From NCBI RefSeq assembly GCF_039652555.1, contig NZ_JBDJAF010000003.1, forward strand, positions 1 through 64,000: a stretch of 64,000 nt of DNA, in the 5' to 3' direction. The position numbers were made by a program, and so were the translations under genes. The notes under the pieces were generated by a model. The model was not told where the DNA came from, ran no database searches, and worked only from the letters and a program-made list of their open reading frames with translations. Of this stretch, positions 32,596 through 41,855 are shown piece by piece; position 1 is the stretch's first letter, and every line of letters starts with the position of its first letter. The DNA comes from Parafrigoribacterium mesophilum (GTDB lineage Bacteria; Actinomycetota; Actinomycetes; Actinomycetales; Microbacteriaceae).

Positions 32596-34140
32596 ATGTC
32601 CAGTTCCGAGAGTGTGTTCGACACAGCGATTGCGTCGGTAACCGCTGCCGTCGAGCAATTGCCCAGCGAATTGGCCCCAGTCAAAGCACTCGACGACTCG
32701 GCACTACTTGACGCGCAACGCCGCCTCGCCTCCGCCCGCACGAAGCTGGATGCCTGCGCCTCCATGCTCGCTGGCGAGACCGGGTACCGGTCCCGGCACG
32801 ACCTCGGCCTCACCGGTTTGGCACAGCGGGAGGGCTTCCGAACCCCGGAAGCCCTTGTGCAACACACGACAGGCGGCAGCGCCCGTCAGGCCACCACGTT
32901 GGTCACTGTGGGCACCATGATCCGCGATGCAATCACCAGCCAGAGCTCTGACGACAGCAGCGGCGACGGTGCCGACGATACCTATGCCGTCCACGAACCC
33001 TGGCTGACCGCTGTCGGCACCGCCGTCAACACCGGATTACTCTCCGCGGAGGCCGCCAGAGCCATCCGCACCGGACTGGGCCAGCCCACCGGCGATGCGC
33101 CAAGCGATGCCGAAACCTCCGGCGTCACCCCGGAAATGCTCGCCGACGCCGCGGCCAGACTGCTGCAGGAATCAGGCAAGCTCAACGTCGACGAACTGCT
33201 CAAACGAGCCCGCGAATTGCGGGACGAATTGGACGAGGAAGGCATCGCCGCCCGAGAGACGGCGATCTACGAGCAACGCTCCTTCCGACGGGTGAAGCGG
33301 TCGAACGGAGTCAGCCGGTTCATCCTCGACCCCGACCTGGAGACCGGCGCCTACCTGGACGACCTGTACGACAAGATGACCTCCCCGCGCCGCGGCGGGC
33401 CCCGGTTCATCGATCCGGCGGACCAGGCTTGGGCAGAAGCCGTCGCCAACGACGAACGCAGCCTGGACCAATACGTTCACGACAGCATCACCGCACTGCT
33501 GCGTCTTGGCGTCAACGCCGACTTGCGCGACACCCGCACGATCGTCGGCCCCCGCATCCCCGCGGTCCGTGTGCTCACGACGGCAGGCGACATCACGAGC
33601 ATCACCACCGGCACCGGCACGGCGACCGGCATCAGCACCGGTCCCGTCGGGCACGGGCGCATCGAAGGCTGCGGCGTTCCCGTCTCCCTGGAGACGGTGC
33701 AGCGCATAGCGTGCACCGGCGGCACCATCCCGATCCTCTTCGACGACAACGGCCAGGTCCTGGACCTCGGCCGGGAACAACGGCTGTTCACTCCGGCGCA
33801 GAAGATCGCAATCAGCGCACGCGACGGCGGATGCATGTGGACCGGCTGCGACAGCCCGCCAGGCGCCACCGAAACACACCACATCGACCAGTGGGACCGG
33901 GACCACGGGAACACCGACGTCGCCCTCGGCATCCTCCTCTGTCGGCACCACCACCTGTTGCTCCACAACAACCACTGGAACATCATCCTCAGAGACGGCA
34001 GCTATTGGCTCATCCCGCCGCCCGACATCGACCCGGCACAGACACCTCGGCCGCTCGCCTCCAAGAGCGCCGCTCTCGCCGACCTGCAACGTCAGCTCAC
34101 CGACCTGCAACGACAGACCGGCCCAGTCACCACTGGTTAG
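32596..34140 (+). CDS. DUF222 / HNH endonuclease-domain protein (13E12 type)
   Basis: The 514-residue product has an N-terminal helical DUF222 region, with SARTKLDACASMLAGETGYR and EALVQHTTGGSARQA. A Thr/Gly-rich insert (SITTGTGTATGISTG) and a C-terminal HNH module with CMWTGCDSPPGATETHHIDQ and LCRHHHLLLHNNHW follow. The zinc and metal-binding His residues are present, so nuclease activity is possible. These genes occur in many dispersed copies in actinobacteria and no role is established. It stands alone, with an AT-richer upstream region than its neighbours, between two catabolic islands. A paralogue's tail begins the window. Confidence 0.85.
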   Translation: MSSSESVFDTAIASVTAAVEQLPSELAPVKALDDSALLDAQRRLASARTKLDACASMLAGETGYRSRHDLGLTGLAQREGFRTPEALVQHTTGGSARQATTLVTVGTMIRDAITSQSSDDSSGDGADDTYAVHEPWLTAVGTAVNTGLLSAEAARAIRTGLGQPTGDAPSDAETSGVTPEMLADAAARLLQESGKLNVDELLKRARELRDELDEEGIAARETAIYEQRSFRRVKRSNGVSRFILDPDLETGAYLDDLYDKMTSPRRGGPRFIDPADQAWAEAVANDERSLDQYVHDSITALLRLGVNADLRDTRTIVGPRIPAVRVLTTAGDITSITTGTGTATGISTGPVGHGRIEGCGVPVSLETVQRIACTGGTIPILFDDNGQVLDLGREQRLFTPAQKIAISARDGGCMWTGCDSPPGATETHHIDQWDRDHGNTDVALGILLCRHHHLLLHNNHWNIILRDGSYWLIPPPDIDPAQTPRPLASKSAALADLQRQLTDLQRQTGPVTTG

Positions 34141-34160
34141 GCGCAGTCACCACTCGTTAG
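34124..34160. repeat. 17-bp direct repeat duplicating a stop region at a convergent junction
   Basis: CAGTCACCACTGGTTAG (34124-34140) and CAGTCACCACTCGTTAG (34144-34160) differ at one base and have a 20-bp period. The first copy supplies the TAG stop of the DUF222 gene. The second supplies the TAA stop (TTA on plus, 34157-34159) of the convergent hydrolase. Confidence 0.75.
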
Positions 34161-35242
34161 TTGCGCTGACCGAGGCCCAGTTGTTCCACCACTGCAGCCA
34201 CGAAGCGGTCGGGATGCTCGAGGTGCGGAGAGTGCCCGCAGTCCTGAAGCGCCAGCTCCGTCACCTGCCCGCCGGCGTCACGGTAGGCATCCAAAACAGC
34301 TCGCGTCTGGGCGATCATCGGCTGCGGCGGCGCCGTCTCTGCGCCCGGCCACCCGGGGATAACCCCGAGTTGGCCCAGATAGTTGAGGTCGAAGAGCGAC
34401 GTGTCCGAGACGATCACGTCGGCCACTCCCCGGATCCACAACACCGGCGGCTTGTCCGCGATGTCGACAATGCCCGACGCGTTGAAGTATTGGGGCGCCA
34501 TGGTATTCAGCACGCCGGCCTTACCAGCGGCGAACCCCGGCCAACTCTCGGAGGCCACCGAATCCCCCGGATAGTTCCCCTCCCCGATGGCGGTCGTGAG
34601 CATCGACTCCACCCAGAGGTCCTCGTGCTCCGACTGATAGCCCTCAGCCACGTAGGAAGAGCGGAAGACGCTGCGCGGCGAGGTCGGTGCCGCATCGGTG
34701 CGGTCTTCGGCGACGATGCGCGCGATGAAGTCGGGGTTCGCTCCCCCGGCCCCGCACCCGGCGGCATCCGTGGTCAGCATCCGCCCGTCGATGCCGCCCG
34801 TGCCGCCGAAGCCGAACGGCGACACCGGTGACACCAGCGTCAGGCTCGCAACCTGCTGCGGATGGTCGATGAGGTAGCGCATCACCACTCCGCCGCCCAT
34901 GCTCCAACCGACCAGGTGTACGCGGTCTACCTCGAGCGCGTCGAGCACGGCGGCAACGTCATCCGAGTAGTCGGCCAGGCCGCGGGTCGCGTCCACCGGG
35001 AGCGTTTCACTGTCACCGAATCCGCGCAAATCGATGGCGAGCACCCGCAGGTGGCTGGGCAGCATCAGCATGACCGGCTGCCAGAACGACGACGATGAGA
35101 CGTTGCCGTGGATGAAGGCGATGGTGGCGGTCTGCTCTGGCGCCACGGTCTGCTCCGGCGCCGGCGTCCGCTCCAGCACGTTGGCCTGCAACCGCCCCGC
35201 CGATACCCGGCGGGCGGTGATGCCGTCGAACAGGGTGGTCAT
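34157..35242 (-). CDS. Alpha/beta-hydrolase fold protein (first)
   Basis: The 361-residue product has the oxyanion strand ATIAFIHGNVSSSSFW, the nucleophile elbow HLVGWSMGGGVVMRYL (Ser) and a C-terminal His in LQDCGHSPHLEHPDRF. The acid is probably in IRGVADVIVSDT. A short duplication APEQTVAPEQTA lies near the N-terminus. Its length exceeds the usual 280 because of an insert of about 60 residues after the elbow that could form a lid. It is the last gene of a nine-gene operon with a LIV-type transporter and acyl-CoA ligase, so an ester, lactone or thioester of the unknown transported acid is the likely substrate. Confidence 0.82.
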   Translation of the reverse strand: MTTLFDGITARRVSAGRLQANVLERTPAPEQTVAPEQTATIAFIHGNVSSSSFWQPVMLMLPSHLRVLAIDLRGFGDSETLPVDATRGLADYSDDVAAVLDALEVDRVHLVGWSMGGGVVMRYLIDHPQQVASLTLVSPVSPFGFGGTGGIDGRMLTTDAAGCGAGGANPDFIARIVAEDRTDAAPTSPRSVFRSSYVAEGYQSEHEDLWVESMLTTAIGEGNYPGDSVASESWPGFAAGKAGVLNTMAPQYFNASGIVDIADKPPVLWIRGVADVIVSDTSLFDLNYLGQLGVIPGWPGAETAPPQPMIAQTRAVLDAYRDAGGQVTELALQDCGHSPHLEHPDRFVAAVVEQLGLGQRN

Positions 35243-36165
35243 GTCAGCTCCTTATGCGTGTCGTGATCGATGTCCCTGGCCAGCTGGGCTGTGTCGCGCA
35301 CCGCGGTGGCGACGGCGGCCGCGCCCCGATCCGACATCACGATGGTGTAGTGGTTCACGCCGTCCACGTTGCGGACGGTCAGGCTGGGGACTCGCCGGTG
35401 CCAGCGGGCCACATCCTCTGGCGAGTACAGCGCCCGCGGCTCGTTCTGCAGGCCGCGCTCGGCCCGCAGGAACGTGGTCGGATGCGCGAGCGAGTGGAGC
35501 GCCTGGATCACGGTGTCGCTGCCGCTGAGTTCCGCGGAATCTTCGGCCACGGCCTGATACGCGGTGGCCGCATGCCAGTGCCCTTCCCCGCCGGTGAGGT
35601 CGTAGTCGATGTAGCCGGCCACCGTGTCGTTCCAGTCGTGAACGAACGCCGGGTGCACCTTCCAGAACCGGGCATACTCCTGGCGGCTGCTGAAGGTCAT
35701 CGACAACCGCTCGGCGGCCGGGCCGAGGACGGCGCGGGTGAAGTCCTCGCTACTCGTTCCCTCCGGCACGGTCAACGGCAGCCCGCCGTCGACGAGCACG
35801 AGCCCGGACACCCGGCTCGGATGCCGATGGGCCAGCACCACAGACGCGAACGCTCCCATCGAGTGACCCACCACCAGTGCCCGGTCCACGCCGAACCCGT
35901 CGAGCACCCGCGCCAGGTCATCGGCGTGCTGCGCCATGCCGAACGGACCACGGAGTGCGTTGCTTCGGCCCCGGCCCCGGAGGTCGGGCGCGATGATGCG
36001 CAGCCCTGGCAGGTGCCCGGCAACCAGCGGCCAGCACCGGTGCGACGCGGTCACACCATGCACGGCGAGCACCACCGGTGCATCCTGGTGCCCCCAGGCG
36101 CCCACGGCGAGGTCGCCGCCGTCCACCGGCACGGTCCCCAGTCGGTAGTTCTTCGAGTCAGTCAT
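35239..36165 (-). CDS. Alpha/beta-hydrolase fold protein (second)
   Basis: The 308-residue product has VVLAVHGVTASHRCWPLVAG (oxyanion region), RIIAPDLRGRGRSN, the nucleophile elbow LVVGHSMGAFASVVLAH and a C-terminal NVDGVNHYTIVMSDRG with the His. The catalytic triad looks complete. ATG 36165 overlaps the TetR stop upstream and its stop overlaps the next hydrolase start. It is only distantly like the first hydrolase, so they are not a recent duplication. The substrate is unknown. Confidence 0.85.
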   Translation of the reverse strand: MTDSKNYRLGTVPVDGGDLAVGAWGHQDAPVVLAVHGVTASHRCWPLVAGHLPGLRIIAPDLRGRGRSNALRGPFGMAQHADDLARVLDGFGVDRALVVGHSMGAFASVVLAHRHPSRVSGLVLVDGGLPLTVPEGTSSEDFTRAVLGPAAERLSMTFSSRQEYARFWKVHPAFVHDWNDTVAGYIDYDLTGGEGHWHAATAYQAVAEDSAELSGSDTVIQALHSLAHPTTFLRAERGLQNEPRALYSPEDVARWHRRVPSLTVRNVDGVNHYTIVMSDRGAAAVATAVRDTAQLARDIDHDTHKELT

Positions 36166-36824
36166 TGGCTGTCCTTTCTCGCGTCGACTGGTTCCGCCGC
36201 GCCCAGCCCGCGCGTGATGAACTGCATCATCTGTTCGAAGACCTCGTCGGGCACCCGGGAGGTGCCACTGGCGGTGGGATCGCTGTCGTCGCCCGCCCGA
36301 TCGCCGTCGCCCCAGAGCACCCACCGCATCCCGACCATTTCGCCGATGCCCATCAGAATCCAGGCCGCGACGGCGGGATCGATCGGACCCACCTCGCCGG
36401 CATCGCGGGCCGCGGTGAGGCCCTGGATGTATCCCTCGACGATGCGGGTGTAGTGCAGTTTCAGGGCACGTGGCGAAACGAACTCCGCCTCCCGCACGAT
36501 GCGGTACAGCGCGGGATGGGCAGCGGTGAATTCGAAGAACCCGCGGAACCCGACGCGTTCGGCCTCCAATCGGGTGGTCGCCGTGGCGGCGGCCTGCGTC
36601 ATGGCGTGCCGCACTCGCCGGTTCAGGTCCTCCACCAGTTCCTCGAAAATTTCCAGCTTTCCGCCGAAGTAGAGGTAGAAGGTGCCCTGGGCCACGCCGG
36701 CGTGTTCGGTGATCCGCACGATGGATGCCGCGTTGTAACCGTTGGCGGAGAAGACCTCTTCCGCGGCCGCCAGCAGTTTGGCGCGGGTGCGGGTGCCCCG
36801 TTCGGTGCGCGGTGCGTCCGTCAT
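36162..36824 (-). CDS. TetR/AcrR family transcriptional regulator
   Basis: The 220-residue product has a TetR helix-turn-helix (RAKLLAAAEEVFSANGYNAA, HAGVAQGTFYLYFGGKLEIF) and a helical ligand domain ending in FEQMMQFITRGLG. It is not closely similar to the two paa TetR proteins. It is encoded in the middle of the transporter/ligase/hydrolase operon and probably represses that operon, with an acyl-CoA as effector by analogy. A palindrome upstream of the first gene (43100-43114) is a possible target. Confidence 0.85.
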   Translation of the reverse strand: MTDAPRTERGTRTRAKLLAAAEEVFSANGYNAASIVRITEHAGVAQGTFYLYFGGKLEIFEELVEDLNRRVRHAMTQAAATATTRLEAERVGFRGFFEFTAAHPALYRIVREAEFVSPRALKLHYTRIVEGYIQGLTAARDAGEVGPIDPAVAAWILMGIGEMVGMRWVLWGDGDRAGDDSDPTASGTSRVPDEVFEQMMQFITRGLGAAEPVDARKDSQ

Positions 36825-38374
36825 CTCGTGCTCCTCGTCGATGGCTTCGCGGTGTTGCGGTAGTGGTCCGCCATCACCCTGCGAAGGATCTTGTTGCCGC
36901 CGGAGCGGGGGATCTGCTCCACGAACACGACTGCCTTGGGAATCTTGAACGCTGCGAGCTTGCCGGTGCAGAAGCTGAGCAGGTCTTGCTCGTCGGTGGC
37001 CACGCCCGCTCTGACCACGATGGCGGCGATGCCGACCTCGCCCCAGCGTTCGTCGGGGACTCCGAAGACGGCGATGTCGGCGACGGCTGGATGCCCGGCC
37101 AGCACGTTTTCCACTTCCGCAGGGGAGATGCTTTCGCCACCGGAGATGTACATGTCCGAGATCCTGTCGATCACCTGGTAGTAGCCCTCGGCGTCGCGGT
37201 GCACGAGGTCGCCGGTGTGCAGCCACCCGTCGTGAAGGGCGAGCGCGGTGAGTTCGGGCGCGCGGAAGTATCCGGCGAAGACGCTGGGGCCGCGAACGAG
37301 AAGCTCGCCGGTGGCCGGGCCGTCCAGGGGTTCGCCGGTGACCGCGTCGGCGACGGCGACCTCGACGTGCGGGTACGGCTTGCCGGCCAGTCCCACCTTG
37401 CGGCGGGCGTCTTCGTCGGGAAGGCAGAGCACGTTCGGGGACGCCTCGGTGAGTCCGTAACCCTGGGTGAGTGCGACTCCTCTGGCGTGCCAGGTGCGCA
37501 GCAGCGGTTCGGGCATCGGTGCGCCGCCGACGATGGCGTGGCGCAGGCTGGACAGGTCGGCGTCGGCGAACGACGGATGCTGGGCGAGGAACAGGTAGTT
37601 CGCCGGCACTCCCATCGTCGTGGTGATGTGGCGTTCCTTGATCAGCTGCAGCACCCGGCCGGGGTCGAAGGTGCGCTCCAGCACCACCGTCGCGCCGACC
37701 CACCAGGCCAAGAGCGGCTGCACGTTCCAGCCGCCGACGTGGTACTGCGGCATGACGGCCAGAACGGTGTCCGAGCTGGTGATCTCGGCGATGCGGGACA
37801 GCGCGAGGTTGGTCCAGAAGCAGTTCGAGTGGGTGAGGATCGCTCCCTTGGGCTGTCCCTGGGTTCCGGAGGTGAAGATGATGAGCAGGGCGTCGTCGTC
37901 TCGCACATCCTGCCTGCCGGCCGCTTCGCCGAGACGGGTGCGAGCCGTCACGCGGGCCTCGATGCCGCCGCTGCCGAGGGCGGCGACCGGTGGCGGCGAC
38001 AGCAGCCTCTTGCGTGCCGCCGCTGCGAGGGTGTCGAATTCGTCCTCGACGAGCAGCAGAGCCGGGTCGGCCTGGTCGATCTGCAGTGCGAGTTCACGCG
38101 GCGACAGTCGCCAGGACAGTGGCACCAGTGCGAGTCCAGCTTTCGCACACGCGAAGAACAGCACCACCTGATCGGCGCTGTTGCCGGTGATGGTGGCGAT
38201 CCGGTCGCCGATGCGGTAGCCGCTGGCCCGCAGCTGCTGTGCCAGGCGTGAGGCCCGGTCATCCAGGTCGCGGTAGGTGAGCACCACGCCGCGGTCGTCG
38301 ACGGCGATGCGGTCGCCGGTGGCCAGGGCTCGATCTCTGGTCCACCGGCCGAGGGTGTGCAGTTCGTCGGTCAT
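36821..38374 (-). CDS. AMP-dependent acyl-CoA synthetase/ligase
   Basis: The 517-residue adenylate-forming enzyme activates a carboxylic acid to its CoA thioester. It has the P-loop LLIIFTSGTQGQPKGAILTH, the A5 motif LTQGYGLTEASPNV, the A7 TGDLVHRDAEGYYQVIDR, and the C-terminal catalytic Lys in GGNKILRRVMAD. The overall look is of a medium/long-chain or aryl-acid ligase of the FadD type. The gene overlaps its neighbours by ATGA on both sides in an operon with a LIV-type importer, so it probably activates the imported acid. The specific acid cannot be read from the sequence. Confidence 0.88.
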   Translation of the reverse strand: MTDELHTLGRWTRDRALATGDRIAVDDRGVVLTYRDLDDRASRLAQQLRASGYRIGDRIATITGNSADQVVLFFACAKAGLALVPLSWRLSPRELALQIDQADPALLLVEDEFDTLAAAARKRLLSPPPVAALGSGGIEARVTARTRLGEAAGRQDVRDDDALLIIFTSGTQGQPKGAILTHSNCFWTNLALSRIAEITSSDTVLAVMPQYHVGGWNVQPLLAWWVGATVVLERTFDPGRVLQLIKERHITTTMGVPANYLFLAQHPSFADADLSSLRHAIVGGAPMPEPLLRTWHARGVALTQGYGLTEASPNVLCLPDEDARRKVGLAGKPYPHVEVAVADAVTGEPLDGPATGELLVRGPSVFAGYFRAPELTALALHDGWLHTGDLVHRDAEGYYQVIDRISDMYISGGESISPAEVENVLAGHPAVADIAVFGVPDERWGEVGIAAIVVRAGVATDEQDLLSFCTGKLAAFKIPKAVVFVEQIPRSGGNKILRRVMADHYRNTAKPSTRSTR

Positions 38375-39483
38375 ACCACCTCCTCCAGAACGTCCCGCGC
38401 GTCTTTCGCACGTTGCCCGCGCCGCGACAGTCTCAGCGCCACCCCCGCGATGCCGCCGGGCAGGAACAGAACCACGAGGATAAACAACGATCCCAGAAGG
38501 AACATCGGCTCGGACAGCGGAACACGCAAGACATCGGGCAAGGAGTTGATCGCGTCGGAAGACGCCAGCGCCGTCAGCCGTTGATCCAGCAGCGTGTAGA
38601 CCACCCCGCCGATCACGGCGCCCCAGCGCAGCCCCACGCCGCCGAGCACGACGATGACCAGGATGGTGAGGGTGAAATCCGCCGATGCCAGGCGTTGGGT
38701 TGCGCTGCTCTGCAGCAGGAGATAGGCCATGCCGACCACGGTCGCCAGCACTCCCGCCACGACGAAGGTGAGCAGTTTGATGAAGTACGGGCGGATCCCG
38801 ATCACCCGTACTCTCAGTTCGTTCTCGCGGGTGGCGACGGCGACGTGTCCGGCACGGGAGTGTTCGAACCAGCTGCTGATCAAGAACACCGCGACGAGCA
38901 CGGCCAGGCACAGCCAGTAGAGGTTCCGGGTGTTCAGCACGCCCACGAGCAGGTCGGGCACGTGGGTGGTGTCCAGCGCCAGTCCCTCGTCGCCGCCGGT
39001 CAGCTTGCCGGGGTTCTTGCGGACCAGCACGGCGCCGGCCTGCGCGAAGGCGAGGGTCACCATGGCGAAGGAGATTCCGGTCACCCGGAGGCTCAGTGCC
39101 CCGACCACGCCGGCCAGCAGCACCCCCACCGCCAGGGTGGCGCCGATCGCGGGAAGCAGTTCCAGGCCGAAGTGCTTCAGCGCGATACCGAGGCCATAGG
39201 CACCGGCGGCGAAGTACAGCGCGTGTCCGAAGGACAGCAGTCCCGCAACGCCGAAGATCAGGTGGTAGCTGAGCGCCAGTGCTGCGATGAGCATGCTGAA
39301 CGCGAGAAGTTGCAGGGTTCCCGGCGTGTAGGTGGGTCCGGGAAGAACACCCGGGATGCTGAGGTTGAGCAGCGGAAGACAGGCCAGGAGTGCCACGAGG
39401 GCAGCCGCCAGTGACCAGCTGGCCCACGGCCGGCGCAGCGTCCGGGAGAGCGTGTGGCGATTCATCCGTGGCGTGCGCCTCAT
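38371..39483 (-). CDS. livM: LIV-type ABC transporter permease LivM (second system)
   Basis: The 370-residue permease has about ten membrane spans. It contains the motif HLIFGVAGLLSFGHALYFAA, the ATPase-contact loop ENELRVRVIGIRPY and VVLGGVGLRWGAVIGG. ATG 39483 overlaps the livH stop. An ATG seven codons... later (MNRHTLSRTL) is an alternative start. Unlike the paa-linked system, LivM here is a separate protein. Confidence 0.9.
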   Translation of the reverse strand: MRRTPRMNRHTLSRTLRRPWASWSLAAALVALLACLPLLNLSIPGVLPGPTYTPGTLQLLAFSMLIAALALSYHLIFGVAGLLSFGHALYFAAGAYGLGIALKHFGLELLPAIGATLAVGVLLAGVVGALSLRVTGISFAMVTLAFAQAGAVLVRKNPGKLTGGDEGLALDTTHVPDLLVGVLNTRNLYWLCLAVLVAVFLISSWFEHSRAGHVAVATRENELRVRVIGIRPYFIKLLTFVVAGVLATVVGMAYLLLQSSATQRLASADFTLTILVIVVLGGVGLRWGAVIGGVVYTLLDQRLTALASSDAINSLPDVLRVPLSEPMFLLGSLFILVVLFLPGGIAGVALRLSRRGQRAKDARDVLEEVV

Positions 39484-40355
39484 GACCGGCTCCCCAGAAG
39501 TCCGCGCGGTCTCACCAGGAGCACCGCGGCGAGCAGCAGGACCACCATCAGGTCTCCGGTGCCGCCCCAATAGAAGTTCGCGAACTGCTGCAGTACGGCG
39601 ACGAGCGCCGAGGCGATGGCGGCGCCCGCGAGGGAGCCGAGTCCGCCGATGACGGTGACGATGAACGCGAAGATCAGCAATGATCCGCCGAGTGCCGGCG
39701 AGACGTATCCGTAGTAGTGCGAGGCGAGCACACCGCCGAGGCCGGCGGCCGCTCCGCCGATCGCGAAGACCACTGTGAAAGAACGGCGCACGTCGATGCC
39801 AAGGGCGGTCACCATCGGCCGGTTCTCGACACCGGCCCGGATAACGAGACCGTACCGGGTGTGGCGCAGGAACAGCACGATCGCGACCAGTACGGCGACG
39901 GCGGCGAAGATGAGGAGGAACCGGTCATTGGGGATTGTGGCACCGAGCACCTGCGTCGTACCGGTGAGCCAGGCTGGACCGTCGACATACACCGGGTCGG
40001 TGCCCCAGATCCCCTCGAACAGGGCGACGGTCGCCAGGGCGAGTCCCACGGTGACCAGCACCTGTTCGATGTGCCGTTCGTAGAGCTTTCGGATCAGGAA
40101 GAATTCGGTGGCTGCGGCGAAAGCCGCGCCCACCGCGGCGCCCAGCACGAGCGAAAGGATCAGGGTGATCCAGCTGTCTCCACCGAGGCGTCTGGCCAGC
40201 TCCCATCCGGCGAACGCGCCGAGAGACAGGAACGCGCCGTGCGCGAAATTCAGCACGCCCATCAACCCGTAGATCAGGGACAGTCCGGAGGAGACCAGGA
40301 AGTACAGCGCACCCAGTCCGAGGCCGGTGATGAGAAGCAGCACGATGGTACTCAT
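39480..40355 (-). CDS. livH: LIV-type ABC transporter permease LivH (second system)
   Basis: The 291-residue permease has the LivH N-terminus GLGALYFLVSSGLSLIYGLM followed by GVLNFAHGAFLSLGAF. The contact loop RAGVENRPMVTALGIDVRR and VIGGLGSLAGAAIASALVAV follow. It pairs with LivM of the second system. Its start overlaps the LivF stop (ATGA). Confidence 0.91.
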   Translation of the reverse strand: MSTIVLLLITGLGLGALYFLVSSGLSLIYGLMGVLNFAHGAFLSLGAFAGWELARRLGGDSWITLILSLVLGAAVGAAFAAATEFFLIRKLYERHIEQVLVTVGLALATVALFEGIWGTDPVYVDGPAWLTGTTQVLGATIPNDRFLLIFAAVAVLVAIVLFLRHTRYGLVIRAGVENRPMVTALGIDVRRSFTVVFAIGGAAAGLGGVLASHYYGYVSPALGGSLLIFAFIVTVIGGLGSLAGAAIASALVAVLQQFANFYWGGTGDLMVVLLLAAVLLVRPRGLLGSRS

Positions 40356-41095
40356 CGGTCCTCCCCCACGTTCTGGCCCGTCGCATTCGCCTCGGCGTGG
40401 ACACCGAGGTGACGGAGGATGAGGTTGTGGTCGTCAAGGAAATCGGCGGCGCTGCCGGTGTGCACCACCCGGCCCGCGGCCAGGACGATGACGCCGTCGG
40501 CGAGTTGCCGCACCACGGCCAGGTTCTGCTCGACGAGAAGAATCGGCACGCTGCGCGACGCGGCGGCCAGGGCGGCGGTCACCTCGCTGACGATAATCGG
40601 CGCGAGGCCCTTGGTGGGTTCGTCAACGAGCAGCAGGCCGTTGCTGTTGATCAGCGCCCGCGCCAGCGAGAGCATCTGCTGCTGGCCCCCGGAGAGGGTG
40701 CCGGCGCGCTGGCCGGCGCGGTCCTGGAGGTCGGGGAAGAGCTCGGCCACGAACCGGCGGTGCGGGTCGCGGTCCCGCTCGGCCAGGCGCAGGTTCTCGG
40801 CGACGGTGAGTCCGGCGAACACCTCGCGGTCTTCTGGCACGTAGCCGATGCCGCGCTGCACGATCCGGTGGGTGCGTTCCTTGCCGATTGGCGTGCCGGC
40901 GAACACGACGTCGCCGCGTCGTTCGATGAGGCCGAGGATGGCGCGGATGGTACTGGTCTTGCCCACGCCGTTGCGGCCGAGCAGGGCGGTAACCCCGCGG
41001 GCGGGCACCTCGAAGCTGACGTCCTCGACCACCTGCTGCCCGGCGATTCTGGCGCTGAGCCCGTGCACGCTGAGGATGGGGGCGGCGCTGCTCAT
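40352..41095 (-). CDS. livF: LIV-type ABC transporter ATP-binding protein LivF (second system)
   Basis: The 247-residue ATPase has Walker A GRNGVGKTSTIRAILG, signature TLSGGQQQMLSLARAL and Walker B LLLVDEPTKGLAP. The sequence KGLAP in the D-loop region and YVPEDREVFAGLTVAENL are typical of LivF. It overlaps LivG and LivH genes by four bases on each side. Confidence 0.92.
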   Translation of the reverse strand: MSSAAPILSVHGLSARIAGQQVVEDVSFEVPARGVTALLGRNGVGKTSTIRAILGLIERRGDVVFAGTPIGKERTHRIVQRGIGYVPEDREVFAGLTVAENLRLAERDRDPHRRFVAELFPDLQDRAGQRAGTLSGGQQQMLSLARALINSNGLLLVDEPTKGLAPIIVSEVTAALAAASRSVPILLVEQNLAVVRQLADGVIVLAAGRVVHTGSAADFLDDHNLILRHLGVHAEANATGQNVGEDR

Positions 41096-41853
41096 GCGAC
41101 CTCCCCCAGATAGGCGCTCTGCACCAGCGGGTCGGCCATGACCACCTCGGGCCGGTCACAGGCCAGCAGCTGGCCGTGGTGCATGACAGCCACCCGGTCG
41201 ACCAGGCCCAGAACGACGTCGATGTGGTGCTCCACCATGAGCACCGTGCGGCCGCTGCCCTGGTGCAGGCGACGGATGACCTCGGTCAGCTCCGGGACGT
41301 CGCCGGAGGCCACGCCGGCCATCGGCTCGTCCAACAGGATGACGGTGGGTTCGGTGGCCAGCAGCATCGCCACCTCCAGCTTGCGTTTGTCGCCGTGGGA
41401 GAGCACTCCGGCCAGGGTGGTGGCGTGCCGTGCCAATCCCACCTCATCCAGGCGCCGCATCGCCGTGCCGGTCGCGGCATCCGAAGCGTGCGGGAATTTG
41501 GTGATGGACAGGCTGCCGCCCAGCTCGGTCTGGGCCGCCAGCCGCACGTTCTCTATCGCGCTGAGCCCATTGAACAGGCTCGAAGTCTGGAACGTGCGGC
41601 CCAGGCCGGCGCGCGCCCTGCGGTGGATCGGCATCCGGGTGACGTCGCGCCCGCCCAGCCGGATCGTGCCGGAGGTGGGCGCGAGCACTCCCGAGATGAG
41701 GTTGAACAGGGTGGTCTTGCCGGCTCCGTTCGGGCCGATCACTCCCAGCATCTCGCCGGCGGGGACCTGCAGCGTGACATCCTCGAGGATGCTCGCACCG
41801 CCGATCGTCAGGCTCAGCCCCTCCACCGACAGCGCGCTCTGGTTCGCGGTCAC
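41092..41853 (-). CDS. livG: LIV-type ABC transporter ATP-binding protein LivG (second system)
   Basis: The 253-residue ATPase has Walker A GPNGAGKTTLFNLISG, the LivG motif GLGRTFQTSSLFNGLSAIEN, a signature of the form LSHGDKRKLEVAM and Walker B VILLDEPMAGV. The LSHG signature resembles that of urea-type LivG relatives, but the rest of the operon (acyl-CoA ligase, hydrolases) does not fit urea uptake. It starts two bases after the binding-protein stop. Confidence 0.91.
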   Translation of the reverse strand: MTANQSALSVEGLSLTIGGASILEDVTLQVPAGEMLGVIGPNGAGKTTLFNLISGVLAPTSGTIRLGGRDVTRMPIHRRARAGLGRTFQTSSLFNGLSAIENVRLAAQTELGGSLSITKFPHASDAATGTAMRRLDEVGLARHATTLAGVLSHGDKRKLEVAMLLATEPTVILLDEPMAGVASGDVPELTEVIRRLHQGSGRTVLMVEHHIDVVLGLVDRVAVMHHGQLLACDRPEVVMADPLVQSAYLGEVA

Positions 41854-41855
41854 CG

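Noticed and set aside
32596..34140. Restriction endonuclease or toxin of a defence system
   Set aside because: An HNH motif is present, but there is no methyltransferase, immunity gene or other defence partner. The protein is of the multi-copy DUF222/13E12 type with unknown role.
41092..41853. Urea transporter ATPase UrtD
   Set aside because: The LSHG signature resembles UrtD, but there are no urease or other urea genes nearby and the operon encodes acyl-CoA ligase and hydrolases.
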